64,000 nucleotides of DNA from Eutreptiella sp. 'Long Island Sound 2002' (Eukaryota; Euglenozoa; Euglenophyceae; Eutreptiales; Eutreptiaceae). The DNA is taken from assembly GCA_964036045.1 (NCBI GenBank), contig OZ038384.1, positions 40,650,844 through 40,714,843 of the forward strand, written 5' to 3'. Positions 35,302 to 46,440 of the stretch are shown here, piece by piece. The number at the start of each line of letters is the position of its first letter. Position 1 is the first letter of the stretch. The position numbers and the translations under genes were made by a program. The notes beneath the pieces are model-generated. The model searched no databases. It saw nothing but the letters and a program-made list of their open reading frames with translations, and was not told the origin of the DNA.

Positions 35302-35699
35302 CAATTATTGGCAAGCAAAAAAACAGTTACAATCTATCGATTATTTTGCTACCTGCATGGAAATCGAATCGATTATTTCAGCGCGCAGCGGGCGCAGCAC
35401 AGGGGAGTCGCCACTGCAGACAGCAGGGTTTCTCGGCGCTCAAAATGCCCCAGAACGGCAGAAGAAACCAGAACATTTGAGGCTTACCACTGTATGCTTT
35501 CTGTTTCCAAGCGCCAGTGATATGCACGACAGGCAAAACAGTGAAAACGACAGGTTCAGAACTTTAGAACGTGTCTTAAGTTCAGCTTCTCAGCAGTGCC
35601 AGTGTGGTATGAGACCACGAGCGTTATATAGACAACGTTTGCAGCAAGAAACAGCGCATACAAATGTGGTCGCAAAGATTGTGCGTGACCATCATGGTC

Positions 35700-35945
35700 G
35701 TCATCATCAACATCTCAATGAGAAATGCGCGGGCTTAAGAGTAGCAATACAGAGCGTGCTTGTAGTAGTATGCGGCGAGCAACCTGGCGCCGAGTGTCTC
35801 CTTTTTGTCATCATACTCTTTTCATCAGCAACATCTCAATGACAAATGCGCGGGCTTAAGCATAGCAATACAGAGCGTGCGTGTAATTGTATGTGGCGAG
35901 CAACCTGGCGCCTAGTGTCTCCTCTTTTATTACGTGCGCCAGGTC
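35700..35945. repeat. tandem duplication of the transposase 3' end
   Basis: CATCTCAATGA(G/C)AAATGCGCGGGCTTAAG and the following 90 bp (to GTGTCTCCT) occur at about 35712-35805 and again at about 35831-35922. The duplicated unit includes the transposase stop codon and last ~20 codons. The upstream (inner) copy still reads as transposase; the outer copy is a relic. Confidence 0.75.
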
Positions 35946-38155
35946 GCCGAAAGTCAAATCGGCAGCGCTGAACAGCCGCTCCAGTCCAGCTGAAGTTGCG
36001 GCCGTCGCGAGCTATTGTCGCTCCATTTTACTAAGGTCAGGAAAAAGACTGCGATGGCGCTGCCACCACTCTATCACATTGGTCTTCATGTCTTCTACTG
36101 GCAATGATATATACGCTGACAGTTCGTCATTAGCAACCACATCTGCAACAGGAACAGCCGCACCTGCACCCTCTTGGAATTCATCTTGCAGAAGAGCTGA
36201 CAGTACTTTGTTCCTTTCTGCTGCAGGTTTCGGTTGAGGGCGCTCACCACCCTGTGGCTGCCACTTCTGCGTCCATTGTTCTTGGAAGGCTCAAACAGCA
36301 GTGTCCCATTGTCCCTGTGAAAGAAATCTGAATGACTTGAAGCGAGGATCAAGAAGTGTGGCAATACTATAATGTTCAAGAACATGATCTGGCAGCGACC
36401 GAATAAAAAGATGTTCCACAGTTTTCTGCAGGTTTTCACGTGCTGCTCCGACCTCTGGTGTTGTGTGTTGTGGTTGGATAACCGAGTTATCCCAATGGCA
36501 CACAATGTCACCTTTGTGGGCCTTCAGAATGAACATGTACACAATTGGTAATACAGGCGACGCTGTCACATACTCAGTACCTTCAATATCATTCACCACT
36601 GTCGCTGATGGATAAAGTACTGCCACTGAATGCTCGTTTAGCTTCCAGTCGTTGTACTCCATGCGGCTGTCAGCATAGGGTCCATCTTCATGGCGGGCTT
36701 CAGTACCAAAGTTGATATCATAATTCTGAACAACCACTTTCTGTTCCCAGAACCAAATCATGGAGTCATTGGTATAATGCCAGCGAACAGAGTTCCCTGT
36801 TAGTGGTGGCTTCCTGTGAGGCATGTTAAACCGTTTCTGCAGGTCCGCCAGCCGATCAAGACGATGGGATGATCTATGAAAATATTTCGTCATCCCTTTG
36901 GCCTTCTGCACGAGGCCAGAAATACCTTCGCTCTGCATGTAATTCTTCGCTGCAAGTTCGATTGTGTGGCCGACGCAGTAACCACCCGGCAATCCACCCC
37001 AGGCTTTCTTAATATTACTTCCCTGATCTGAAGGTTTGAACGTCAGTCGGACAGTAGCCAGATCGTCCACGGCTTGCTTTCGAATGTGGTCGCCAGTGTG
37101 CCGAGCACCAGTAAAACCTGTACAGCCAATGAGCATGGCATGCAGGCCATCCCATTCGTCGTCAATGTAGTATAGAAACGTACCCATGAGCGATACATCA
37201 CTGTTGCTCCAAATGTCAGAGGCCATGCTCGGCTTCACATTTTGCATCTTTCATTTTGTGAATATCCTGCGATTGTTGACCTTGACAGCTGCAACCATCT
37301 CCAAAGTCTGCTTCAGTACCTCCTTCTCAGAACAGGGCTGATACTTGCTGCATGAGATCTCATCACAAAAATCCTTAAACTCTTCGTCAGTAACCAAGTG
37401 TGGTACACGTTTCCGGCGGCACAGCCAGTACCTTAGTTTTCTGTTGCATAGATGTACCTTTTGCGCGGACCACTTTGGCGTTGTACGTAATTCGATAGCA
37501 CCAGTGTCATTTGTTACCAATCTTCTTTTCGGTGTCCTTAAGGAAACCACTCTTTGTGACATGCCATAACATGTGTACGCAAATTGGTAGTGCCACTGCA
37601 GTGTTTGATTCGAGTTCCACAGACAGCACCATTTGCTCTGTTCAGGACACATCGGGCAAAACTAGGCTCTTCTCCATCTTCTGTGAAAGCTGTCCAAAGA
37701 ACCGAACTTCGCCGACCTGTCTGAGCCTGCGATGGTGCTGAGCTGGTATAATCTAATACGGCAGTCTCGGACTCTGATTTTTGCTTTTTTTGGCGCTCTG
37801 CTTCATCTGTTTCTCAGGCTCTTTTGCGCTTCTCAGGGTCAGCCCGTTTGTTTGCTTCGGGCACCTCGTTGAACCGTGCTATGAATGCCTCACAGCCACT
37901 GAGGTTCTCAAGTGGCTCCCATGTTTGGGCGGAGGCAGGAAAACCTTTCCACTGGACCAGCCATTGCTTTTCACTGTTGCCTTTGTCGTTCTTTGCCATG
38001 CGCTCAGCGATAATCTAATCAACGTCGTAGGTATCACACAAACCCGCAGGGTCTGCAATGTGTTCTGGAGTGCGGCGGGGGTGGCTTTGTTGTCTTTTTG
38101 CTGGCAGCCTGGTTGGTGCAGCTGGTTTGACAATTTTCGCGCCACGTTTACCCAT
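35856..38155 (-). pseudogene. chromodomain-BED-hAT transposase
   Basis: Reading on the minus strand from an ATG at 38155 (MGKRGAK): a basic N-terminus, then a chromodomain (YDVD...IIAERMAKND, QWLVQWKGFPASAQTWEPLENL; 38030-37860) interrupted by an in-frame TAG at 38015-38017. A BED-type zinc finger follows in another frame (VLWTAF...CVLN...GTTNLRTHVMACH; about 37705-37547). The hAT catalytic core is in 37247-36291 (SDIWSN, WDGLHAMLIGCTG, CVGHTIELAAKN, LDPRFK). The C-terminal dimerisation motif ATSAGLERLFSAADLTFGDLAH ends at a TAA at 35856-35858. Frame changes between blocks may be introns or decay. hAT transposases cut and paste DNA. A chromodomain would bind methylated histone and bias target choice, which is inference. 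Confidence 0.75.
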
Positions 38156-38718
38156 ATTGTTGCCTGAGAAAACAAAAACATAACTAGACCAGCCTGAATG
38201 GGTGTCTAGAAAGTCAGAACATGCCTCCCCTGGTGGCCCGCCACGGATAGGTGAGTTTGACAAGCCACCGAGTGTCGAAGCCAGCATGGTTCTGATGGCC
38301 TGGCCCTGACGGCTGATGTTATGTGACATTGTTAGAATTAAGGTACCATCATGACGTCATTGTAGTGACATCATCAGTGATGGCATGCTAACAGGGCAGG
38401 ATGACATCATCATGGAAAATCCTAGTGGGACCGAAAAAGCATAGTCAAAGGAACACAAAAAAAACCAAAAAGAAGTTTGTGAGTGTGGAAAAGACAACCA
38501 GTAAAGCAAACATCTGTGCTGAAACCCTGAAACACAACGATTGGCAAAGGAAAGGAAAACCAGGCATAATTGGTTAATCATTGATTATTTTAGTGGCAAC
38601 AATCAAAAAACATGATTATTTCAATGAGTAATAATCGGAACAATTGGTTACGTTTGCGGAAATGATCTGAAAAAACCGATTTTTTGTTTTCAAACCAATG
38701 CCAAACCTTACAAGGGAG

Positions 38719-39419
38719 CAATGGACACTCAGGACTTAGGGCTCAAACATCCACCCATAGTGCATCCAGCGGGGTGTCCATAAGGGTGCACTAGGGACCT
38801 CTCAAATGGCAAAAATAGGCACAATTGAGGTAATTTCTATCATTGGCTCGGGCAGCCAGGGCTGAACCCATGGCTCATGGGACAGGAGGTAGGACCTCAG
38901 ACTCATATCTCAGTGCAGGACTTGAAACTAGGTCTGGGCTCATCATGCGCATCAAGATATGCGGCCCCCAATCGACCACATGGGGGGCTGAAATTGGGTT
39001 CCCAAAAAGGGGTGTTTTGGCATATCCAAAAATGAGCGAAAATTGAAAGTATCCCCAGGGGTATTCCTCTATGGTGGCGTGGAGACGGGACTCAACGTTC
39101 GGTATGGGCACCAATGGGAGTCTAATGTGGGCCAACACACATAGGATTTTACGATGTCGCCAGATCCCAAAATTCAGTTGCCGGACTATCGGAGAAACCG
39201 CCGCGGTCGCGATTTTTGCCGCCGCCGCAAGCATTTTTGGCTCATTTTGCGAGATTTGTGCCAATTCTGTGCGCAGTTAAGCAGATTCAAGAAGCGCAAT
39301 CTGCCAATCGCAACCGTATCCTGCTCCTGTGATCAAATCACGGTCATCCCATCAACCTCTGGGGAGATATTTCCAAAATACCGCCTTTTCGGGCCTTTTT
39401 TGGCACTTTTTCACGAAGA
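38719..39419. other. no gene recognised
   Basis: Ordinary DNA flanking the hAT element. The open frames on both strands (38843-39264) show no domain. It leads into a satellite array. Confidence 0.35.
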
Positions 39420-40530
39420 AAGTGGCATAAGTGGATTTCGGGGAGGTCTCATGAGATTTCAAATGGGTCAAGGTTCTCCCTAAGGTTAGTTTGGCCTTAG
39501 CAAACCACCATATTTGACCCTAAATGGTGGTGCAACAAGATAATTGAGTGGCGGGTGCCAAAATTGCCCCAAAACAGCCATATTTGCCCTTTTTAACTTG
39601 TAAATCTCGCATAAGTAGATTTAGGGGAGGTATCATGAGATTTCAAATTGCTCACCCTTGTTGCTAAGGTTAGTTTGGCCTTGGCAAAACACCATATGTG
39701 TCCCTACATGCTCTTGAATCAAGATGTATCAACGGCGGGTGCCAAAATTGCCTCAAAACAGCCATATTTGCCTTGTTTGACGTCTAATTCTAGTATAAGT
39801 AGATTTAGGGGAGGTATCATGAGATTTCAAATTGCTCCACCTTGTTCCTAAGGTTAGCTTGGCCTTGGCAAAACACCATATGTGACCCTGCATGCTCTTG
39901 CATCAAGATATATCCACGGTGGGTGCCAAAATTGCCCCAAAACAGCCTTATTTGCCCTGTTTGACGTCTAATTCTAGTATAAGTAGATTTAGGGGCAGTG
40001 TCATGAGATTTGAAATTGCTCAACCTTGTTCCCTAGGTTAGTTGGGCCTTGGCAAACCACCATTTGTGACCCTAAATCCTCTTGGCTCAAGATGAATGAA
40101 CGGCGGGAGCCAAAATTGCCTCAAAATAGCCATATTTGCCCTATTTAACATGTAATTCTCGTGTAAGTAGCTTTAGGGGAGGTATCATGAGATTTCAAAT
40201 TGCTCAACCTTGTTCCTAAGGTTAGTTCGGCCTTGGCAAACCACCATATGTGACCCTAAATGCTCTTGGCTCATGATTAATGAACGGTGGGTGCCAAAAT
40301 TGCCTCCAAACAGCCATATTTGCCCCTTCTAACGAGTAATTCTAGTATTGGTAGATTTAGGGGAGATGTCATGAGATTTCAAGCTGTTCAACCTCGTCCC
40401 TAAGGTTGGTTTGGGCCTGGTAAACCACAAATTATGACCCCAAATGCTCTTTGCTCAAGATAAATGATCGGAGGGTGCTAAAGCCCCCTCAAACCTGCCA
40501 CATTTCCAACCCGTAATAATTGACGTAATT
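39420..40530. repeat. satellite with 183-185 bp period
   Basis: Six clear units. The phrase ATGAGATTTCAAAT or a close variant occurs near 39451, 39634, 39819, 40002, 40187 and 40371. Each unit also has AAGGTTAGTTTGGCCTTGG, CACCATATGTGACCC, GGCGGGTGCCAAAATTGCC and AGCCATATTTGCCC in the same order. Identity between units is roughly 80-90% by eye. The period is close to a nucleosome repeat, as in many centromeric or pericentromeric satellites. Confidence 0.9.
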
Positions 40531-41169
40531 GAGGCAGTTTGAGAACATCGCCTGGCTTTGTGTTTGCGCTGCCATTGCTTCATTGCCCACATTGCACTCA
40601 TATCATGTTTGTGACCTAACGAGGTATGGGGAAATTTTCATCCGGTTTCAAATTGGATTGTTGCCCATGTCATGTGTCTCGTTATGGGCAGATGAAATAT
40701 CACACACACAACACACAACACACACCAAAACTAGCAAAGCAAAAACCGTGCATTGCAACGCGCGTTGGATGGCAACCCAAAGAGCCGGCTTAGGCAATGT
40801 GCTAGAAACACTTGGTGGCAACAATCTCCCAAACAGCTGTATTTGCACTTTTGAACCCGCGATGGTTGATTTCATTGATGTCGTTGTGCTTTCGTGTGAT
40901 TTGGCATTAATGAAATTTTTCCCTAGAGCTCGGTTAGGCTTGCCAAGCAACAAATTGTGACCCTACATGCCTTTTACTCAAGATAATCGTCCGGAGGGTG
41001 CAAAAAGTGCCCCTGAATAGCCATATTTGCACTTTTGAAGCCACAAATGTGGATTAGAGTGATTTTGTTGTGATTTCGTCGTGATTACCAACCTGAGCGG
41101 TTTGTGGAACCCAACAAGACAACTCCCACAGTATCTGCGAGGATCGGGTAAAGTTTTTCGTACACAAGG
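40531..41169. other. degenerate satellite and unknown DNA
   Basis: Remnants of the preceding satellite are visible near 40940-41040 (GCTTGCCAAGCAACAAATTGTGACCC, AGCCATATTTGCACTTTTGAA). Between them is a short CA-rich run (40700-40730). No gene is supported. Confidence 0.5.
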
Positions 41170-41687
41170 GTGGTGTCAAGGGCCTGGACTGTATAGCCAG
41201 CGACCAATCCCGTCCTGGCTTCTACAAATTTTCGTTCCACAACGTCTTGCATTTCGTTTTCTGGGATCTCATGTACAACGACACTTTTGTGATGTGCTCG
41301 TCAATTTTCGCACAAGCCCTGGGAACTGCTATTGGTGGGTCCACCTCCGCCCAATACGCTTCCATGGTCGTAGCTAAAAAAGAAATTGACTTGAACTCTT
41401 CTTCCCTACCCTCCATTGTTAGATATCGGGATAATTTCCTGGTCTTGGTTCTCCAGGGTTTTCTGCAACACACATCCGTGAACGAGTGTATTGCACAGGT
41501 ATTGCGCCGACTTACTGCAACTATCCGTATGAACCTCACGCTGGAAGCTTTAACACCACGCCTACCTTTTCTTGAAGCTATGGTCTTTGTTACTTCCAAC
41601 TCAACCTTCGGCCCGAACTCCCGTGACATGCTGTCTTCATACGTCCCCAACCAAATAGCTAAGTGTACACACTATGCACATAGTTGA
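41170..41687 (+). pseudogene. reverse transcriptase fragment, Penelope-like
   Basis: One frame from about 41199 to a stop near 41687 encodes FYKFSFHNVLHFVFWDLMYND, ALGTAIGGSTSAQYASMV (matching the Q-x-x-G-x-AMG-x-x-x-SP-x-x-A block of RTs) and LPSIVRYRDNFLVL. The last occupies the place of the RYxDD catalytic box but reads RYRDN. This spacing is found in Penelope-like elements. Upstream RT blocks and the GIY-YIG endonuclease are not visible. It is a fragment; whether RYRDN is active is unknown. Confidence 0.45.
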
Positions 41688-42280
41688 AACATCAGAGAGG
41701 AAATATCACAGTTGTGTCGGTCATTTTTTGCCCGCCTGTCCCATCTCTCCATTCAAGTGGTGGTTTGGCTTGCCGTTGTGGTGGTTGATGATTCTGCTGC
41801 GGTTGCAATCCATGATGCATGATGCATGATGCTCCACTTCTCTTCTCAAAGCAATGTCGTCTATCCCGCAAATTGGCGGTACTCTTCCAGTGTTGGCAAG
41901 GGAGCACTTGTGCATGTGGCTGCTGTGTTGGAGTTCCTGAGCAATGAGATGTTGGAGCTTGCGAGCAACGCATCAAGAGAAAACAAGAAGTAGCAACGTA
42001 TCACGCCTCGGCTCTTGATGGTATGCACCGTGTGCAAGAGGCCTTGGCGGCCTTCCTCCCCCTCCTGTTCAAGGCCCTCCTGTTCAAGGTGCCGCGTGTC
42101 CAAGATACAACATGTGTATGTACCGCATTATTTTGGGACCTGGCTACAAGGGGACTGTTTCATGGGAATCAGTAACATCAAGAATGGGGCTGCGGGGGTG
42201 GGGGGACTGGGGGGGGGTGCCGCCTAACACCACTGAACGTATTCAGCAAATGTAAACATTCACAACAGCACATGCACATT
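41688..42280. other. no gene recognised
   Basis: Unremarkable DNA with a short direct repeat ATGATGCATGATGCATGATGC near 41811-41832 and CCTCCTGTTCAAGG repeated near 42061 and 42077. It ends at the AG tract. Confidence 0.4.
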
Positions 42281-42434
<154 letters not shown>

Positions 42435-42474
42435 CTGGGTCCGTGAGTTTGTTGCATCAATTCACATCCTGCAC

Positions 42475-44190
42475 GCACCCACTGTGCACGCTGCACGCAC
42501 GCATTGTGCACGCTGCACGCATTGTGCACGCTGCACGCACCCACTGTGCACGCTGCACGCACCCATTGTGCACACTGCACGCACGCATTGTGCACGCTGC
42601 ACGCACCCACTGTGCTCACTGCACGCACCCACTGTGCACGCTGCACGCACGCATTGTGCACGCTGCACGCACGCACTGTGCACACTGCACGCACGCACTG
42701 TGCACACTGCACACACGCATTGTGCACGCTGCACGCACGCACCCACTGTGCACGCCGCACGCAGGCATTGTGCACGCTGCACGCACGCATCGTGCACGCT
42801 GCACGCACGCACCCACTGTGCCCGCTGCACGCACGCACTGTGCACACTGCACGCACGCACTGTGCACGCTGCACGCACCCACTGTGCACACTGCACGCAC
42901 CCACTGTGCACGCTGCACGCACGCATTGTGCACGCTGCACGCACGCACTGTGCACACTGCACGCACGCACTGTGCACGCTGCACGCACGCACTGTGCATG
43001 CTGCACGCACGCACTGTGCACGCTGCACGCACGCATTGTGCACACTGCACGCACGCACTGTGCACACTGCACGCACGCATTGTGCACGCTGCACGCACGC
43101 ACTGTGCACGCTGCACGCACGCATTGTGCACGCTGCACGCATGCACTGTGCATGCTGCACGCACGCACTGTGCACGCTGCACGCACGCAAAGTGCACGCT
43201 GCACGCACCCACTGTGCACGCTGCACGCACGCATTGTGCACACTGCACGCACGCACTGTGCACACTGCATGCACGCACTGTGCACACTGCACGCACGCAC
43301 TGTGCACACTGCATGCACGCACTGTGCACACTGCATGCACGCACTGTGCACACTGCACGCACGCATTGTGCACGCTGCACGCACGCACTGTGCACACTGC
43401 ATGCACGCACTGTGCACACTGCACGCACGCACTGTGCACACTGCACGCACGCATTGTGCACGCTGCAGGCACGCACTGTGCACACTGCACGCACGCACTG
43501 CGCACACTGCACGCACGCACTGTGCACGCTGCACGCACGCACGCACTGTGCACGCTGCACGCACGCATTGTGCACGCTGCAGGCACGCACTGTGCACACT
43601 GCACGCACGCACTGCGCACACTGCACGCACGCACTGTGCACGCTGCACGCACGCACCCACTGTGCACGCCGCACGCAGGCATTGTGCACGCTGCACGCAC
43701 GCATCGTGCACGCTGCACGCACGCACCCACTGTGCCCGCTGCACGCACGCACTGTGCACACTGCACGCACGCACTGTGCACGCTGCACGCACCCACTGTG
43801 CACACTGCACGCACCCACTGTGCACGCTGCACGCACGCATTGTGCACGCTGCACGCACGCACTGTGCACACTGCACGCACGCACTGTGCACGCTGCACGC
43901 ACGCATTGTGCACGCTGCACGCACGCACTGTGCATGCTGCACACACGCACTGTGCACACTGCACGCACGCACTGTGCACGCTGCACGCACGCATTGTGCA
44001 CGCTGCACGCACGCATTGTGCACGCTGCACGCACCCACTGTGCCCGCTGCACGCACCCACTGTGCCCGCTGCACGCACGCACTGTACACGCTGCACGCAC
44101 GCATTGTGCACACTGCACGCACGCATTGTGCACGCTGCACGCACGCATTGTGCACGCTGCACGCACGCATTGTGCACAGTGCACGCACTA
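42475..44190. repeat. 22-bp minisatellite, about 78 units
   Basis: The unit is GTGCACGCTGCACGCACGCA plus two variable bases. Variants occur at fixed places: CGCATT, CGCACT and CCCACT before GTG, and CGCTG versus CACTG. A higher-order segment of about 220 bp is repeated at 43440-43560 and 43550-43680, and another long block (42730-42990 and 43640-43900) is nearly identical. Because 22 is not a multiple of three and stops are absent, open frames of 520-644 codons exist in several phases on both strands. These are artefacts. Confidence 0.97.
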
Positions 44191-44509
44191 CCTGCTGACA
44201 TCATAGATGTTAACAAGACATATAGTTGTGGTGCTCTTGCCTTCACACTTGCTGCATTATTTCCCAAGCTTGGGCCCAGCGTACGTGCTTCAGATCCTCC
44301 CTGAACCTATATTCCTGCTCCGTGTGGCTGCTCTCCAAATATATGGGTTTCATTCTGGGGGATGGGCGAGGGTACTTTAATGGATCCTCACCCGATAGAG
44401 CAAAACATTCAAGCTCTCAATGATGGGGAACATAATCTCAAACTGCACGCACCGTGTTCTATAATCAGGTGCGTTCCCTGCCTGGTGCAATGTATTGGTA
44501 CGGCCATCC

Positions 44510-45297
44510 AGGGCTCATTTTGGGGCGATTCCACTGGCTGTGACGTCATGGGTTTCTATTCTGCCTTCGCCACATACTCCAGCCAACTGGCCACGCTGCT
44601 CATTGCATACCTGACGTATCGGATCGTGTTTTCTACGGTGCCAAAGTGGGAATACGTCGCGCTTGTGGGATTGGCCATCTTTGTGCTCTCTGGTCTGATT
44701 TCAATGCTCCCCCTCATTGGGGTGGCCTCTTATGTCAAGTACGATGGGTTCTGTTACATTGATTACCGAGATGTTACACACTGCGTCTTGTGGCTGCTGA
44801 TCATGGTTCCATGTGTGTTCGGTGTCCTGCTCCTCTATGTTCAGATCTACAAGCGGAGTGGTTTGTCAAAGACAGTCCGCTTCGGTCTTCTCGGCTTTTG
44901 GTTTGTTTTCCTTTGCGGGTGGGTCCTTGGGATCCCACTGATTGGCTTCGGACTGTCGAACAGCGAATACCCTGACAATCTGAACCTCGTCAGCGCCATT
45001 CTGGGACATCTCATGAACCTCATCAACCCCCTTCTGTATGGCATTTTCTGGTACAAGTGGTTTGTTGCAGATGGGCAGGTTGCCCCTCAAAAGGGGCTAG
45101 ACACAGAGTTTGAAGTCCAGGACGCTTATGGTAGCAGTGTGCCCTACGCACTGCCAGCACCATGGAACACCCCAGTGACTCCTGTGCAGTACCCAACATA
45201 CAATGGCCCCCCACCTGTTTACACATATGATGCGCCTGTTGCCTACCCAACGTACAGTGGTCCGCTGCCCACTCCTGCAGACACACAGGTGTATTGA
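44510..45297 (+). CDS. 7TM receptor-like protein, TM3-TM7 exon (partial)
   Basis: The frame is open from 44362, but the receptor-like part begins near 44512, after a possible splice acceptor (GGCCATCCAG, 44502-44511). It encodes five hydrophobic helices: FYSAFATYSSQLATLLIAYL, WEYVALVGLAIFVLSGLI, CVLWLLIMVPCVFGVLLL, VRFGLLGFWFVFLCGWVLG and LVSAILGHLMNLINPLLYG. These correspond to TM3-TM7 of rhodopsin-type GPCRs. The cysteine before TM3 (GDSTGCD) and one in the loop after TM4 (GFCYID) fit the conserved disulfide, and NPLLY fits NPxxY in TM7. The DRY position reads TYR. The C-tail is Pro/Tyr-rich with repeated PVQYPTYNGPPP-like units and stops at 45297. TM1-TM2 must lie on upstream exons, but upstream is a minisatellite, so the gene may be truncated. 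Ligand unknown. Confidence 0.55.
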
Positions 45298-45479
45298 GCA
45301 GATGCCCAAACTGCATTTTGCCAGCAACTTATTTTGTCTTTTCTTAACGCAACAACCCAGGTGTCCATCCCACATCTCCGTTGCCTCTGCATGGCAGTGT
45401 GGTCTGCACAGGTCGGACGGACCCAATGTTTCATCGAACCCATGCCGGCGCCTACGTGCACTTTTCTCGCATCTTGCCC

Positions 45480-46440
45480 AACGATGAAAAAACGTCCGAA
45501 AAATGGCCGTTTTTTGGTCAAAAGTTGAGTTTTTTGGCCTCAGACAAGCGGTTGAAGACCATTTTCGTTCCAAAATCGGCCAAAAAAGGGAGTTTTTTGG
45601 TCAAAAATTTGATTTTTTTTGCCTTCAGCCAAGCAGTTGAAGACTTCCCCCTATTTTGAGGGTGCTGGATGCGAAAAAAAAGGTTGTAGGCACACACAGA
45701 TCAGGAAAACACAATTTACAGCATCCATATGCACCAAAAAAAAACGGCAAAAAATGGCCGCTTTTTGGTCAACAATTGAGTTTTTCGGCTTCAGACAAAC
45801 AATTGAAAACCCCCCGCCCTATTTTGAGGGTGTTGGATGCAAAAAAGCAGGTTCTAGAGACACACAGATCACGAAAACACAATTTACAGCATACATTTTT
45901 CATGAAAAAACGGCCAAGAATGGCCGTTTTTGGTCGAAAATTGAGTTTTTTGGCCTCAGACAAGCATTTGAAGACCCCCCCCCCCCATTTCGAGGGTGCT
46001 GGATGCGAAAAAGCAGGTTCTAGGCAGACACAGATCACGAAAACACAATTTACAGCATGCGTATGCACCAAAATTTACCATTTTTCATGAAAAAAACGGC
46101 CAAAAATGGTTATTTTTTGGCCAAAAATTGAGTTTTTTTTAGCTTCAGATAAGCAGTTGAAGACCCCCCCCCTATTTTGAGGGTGCTGGATGCTAACAAG
46201 CAGGTTGTAGGGGCACACAGATCACAAAAACGCAATTTACAGCATGCGTATGCACCAAAATTTGCCATTTTTCATGGAAAAAACGGCAAAAAATGGCCGC
46301 TTTTTGGTGAAAAATTGTGTTTTTTGGCCTCAGCAAAGCAGTTGAAGACCTCCCCACCCCTATTTTGAGGGTGCTGGATGCAAAAAAGCATGTTGTACGG
46401 GGACACAGATCGCCCAAACACAATTTACAACATGCTAACT
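45480..46440. repeat. tandem repeat, 165-190 bp units
   Basis: Five units are marked by GAGGGTGCTGGATGC at about 45658, 45827, 45991, 46179 and 46367. Each unit has a poly-C run after GTTGAAGAC, the phrase CACACAGATCA(C/G), AAACACAATTTACAGCAT and an AAAATGGCCGTTTTTTGGTC stretch. The array starts about 190 bp after the receptor gene. It is unrelated to the satellite at 39.4 kb. Confidence 0.88.

Larger units (their letters stand above)
35253..38710 (-). mobile_element. hAT transposon (complete but decayed)
   Basis: The 3,458-bp element has imperfect terminal inverted repeats starting TAAGGTT (left 35253-35270; right, reverse complement of 38693-38710; about 12 of 18 match, mostly transitions apart). 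It is flanked by CAAAGAAG (35245-35252) and CAAGGGAG (38711-38718), an 8-bp target duplication with two transitions. An 8-bp duplication and a TA(A/G)GG-type end are characteristic of hAT elements. The transposase lies on the minus strand. Confidence 0.75.

Noticed and set aside
39071-40960. Short open frames within the 184-bp satellite
   Set aside because: They differ in phase between units and have no domain.
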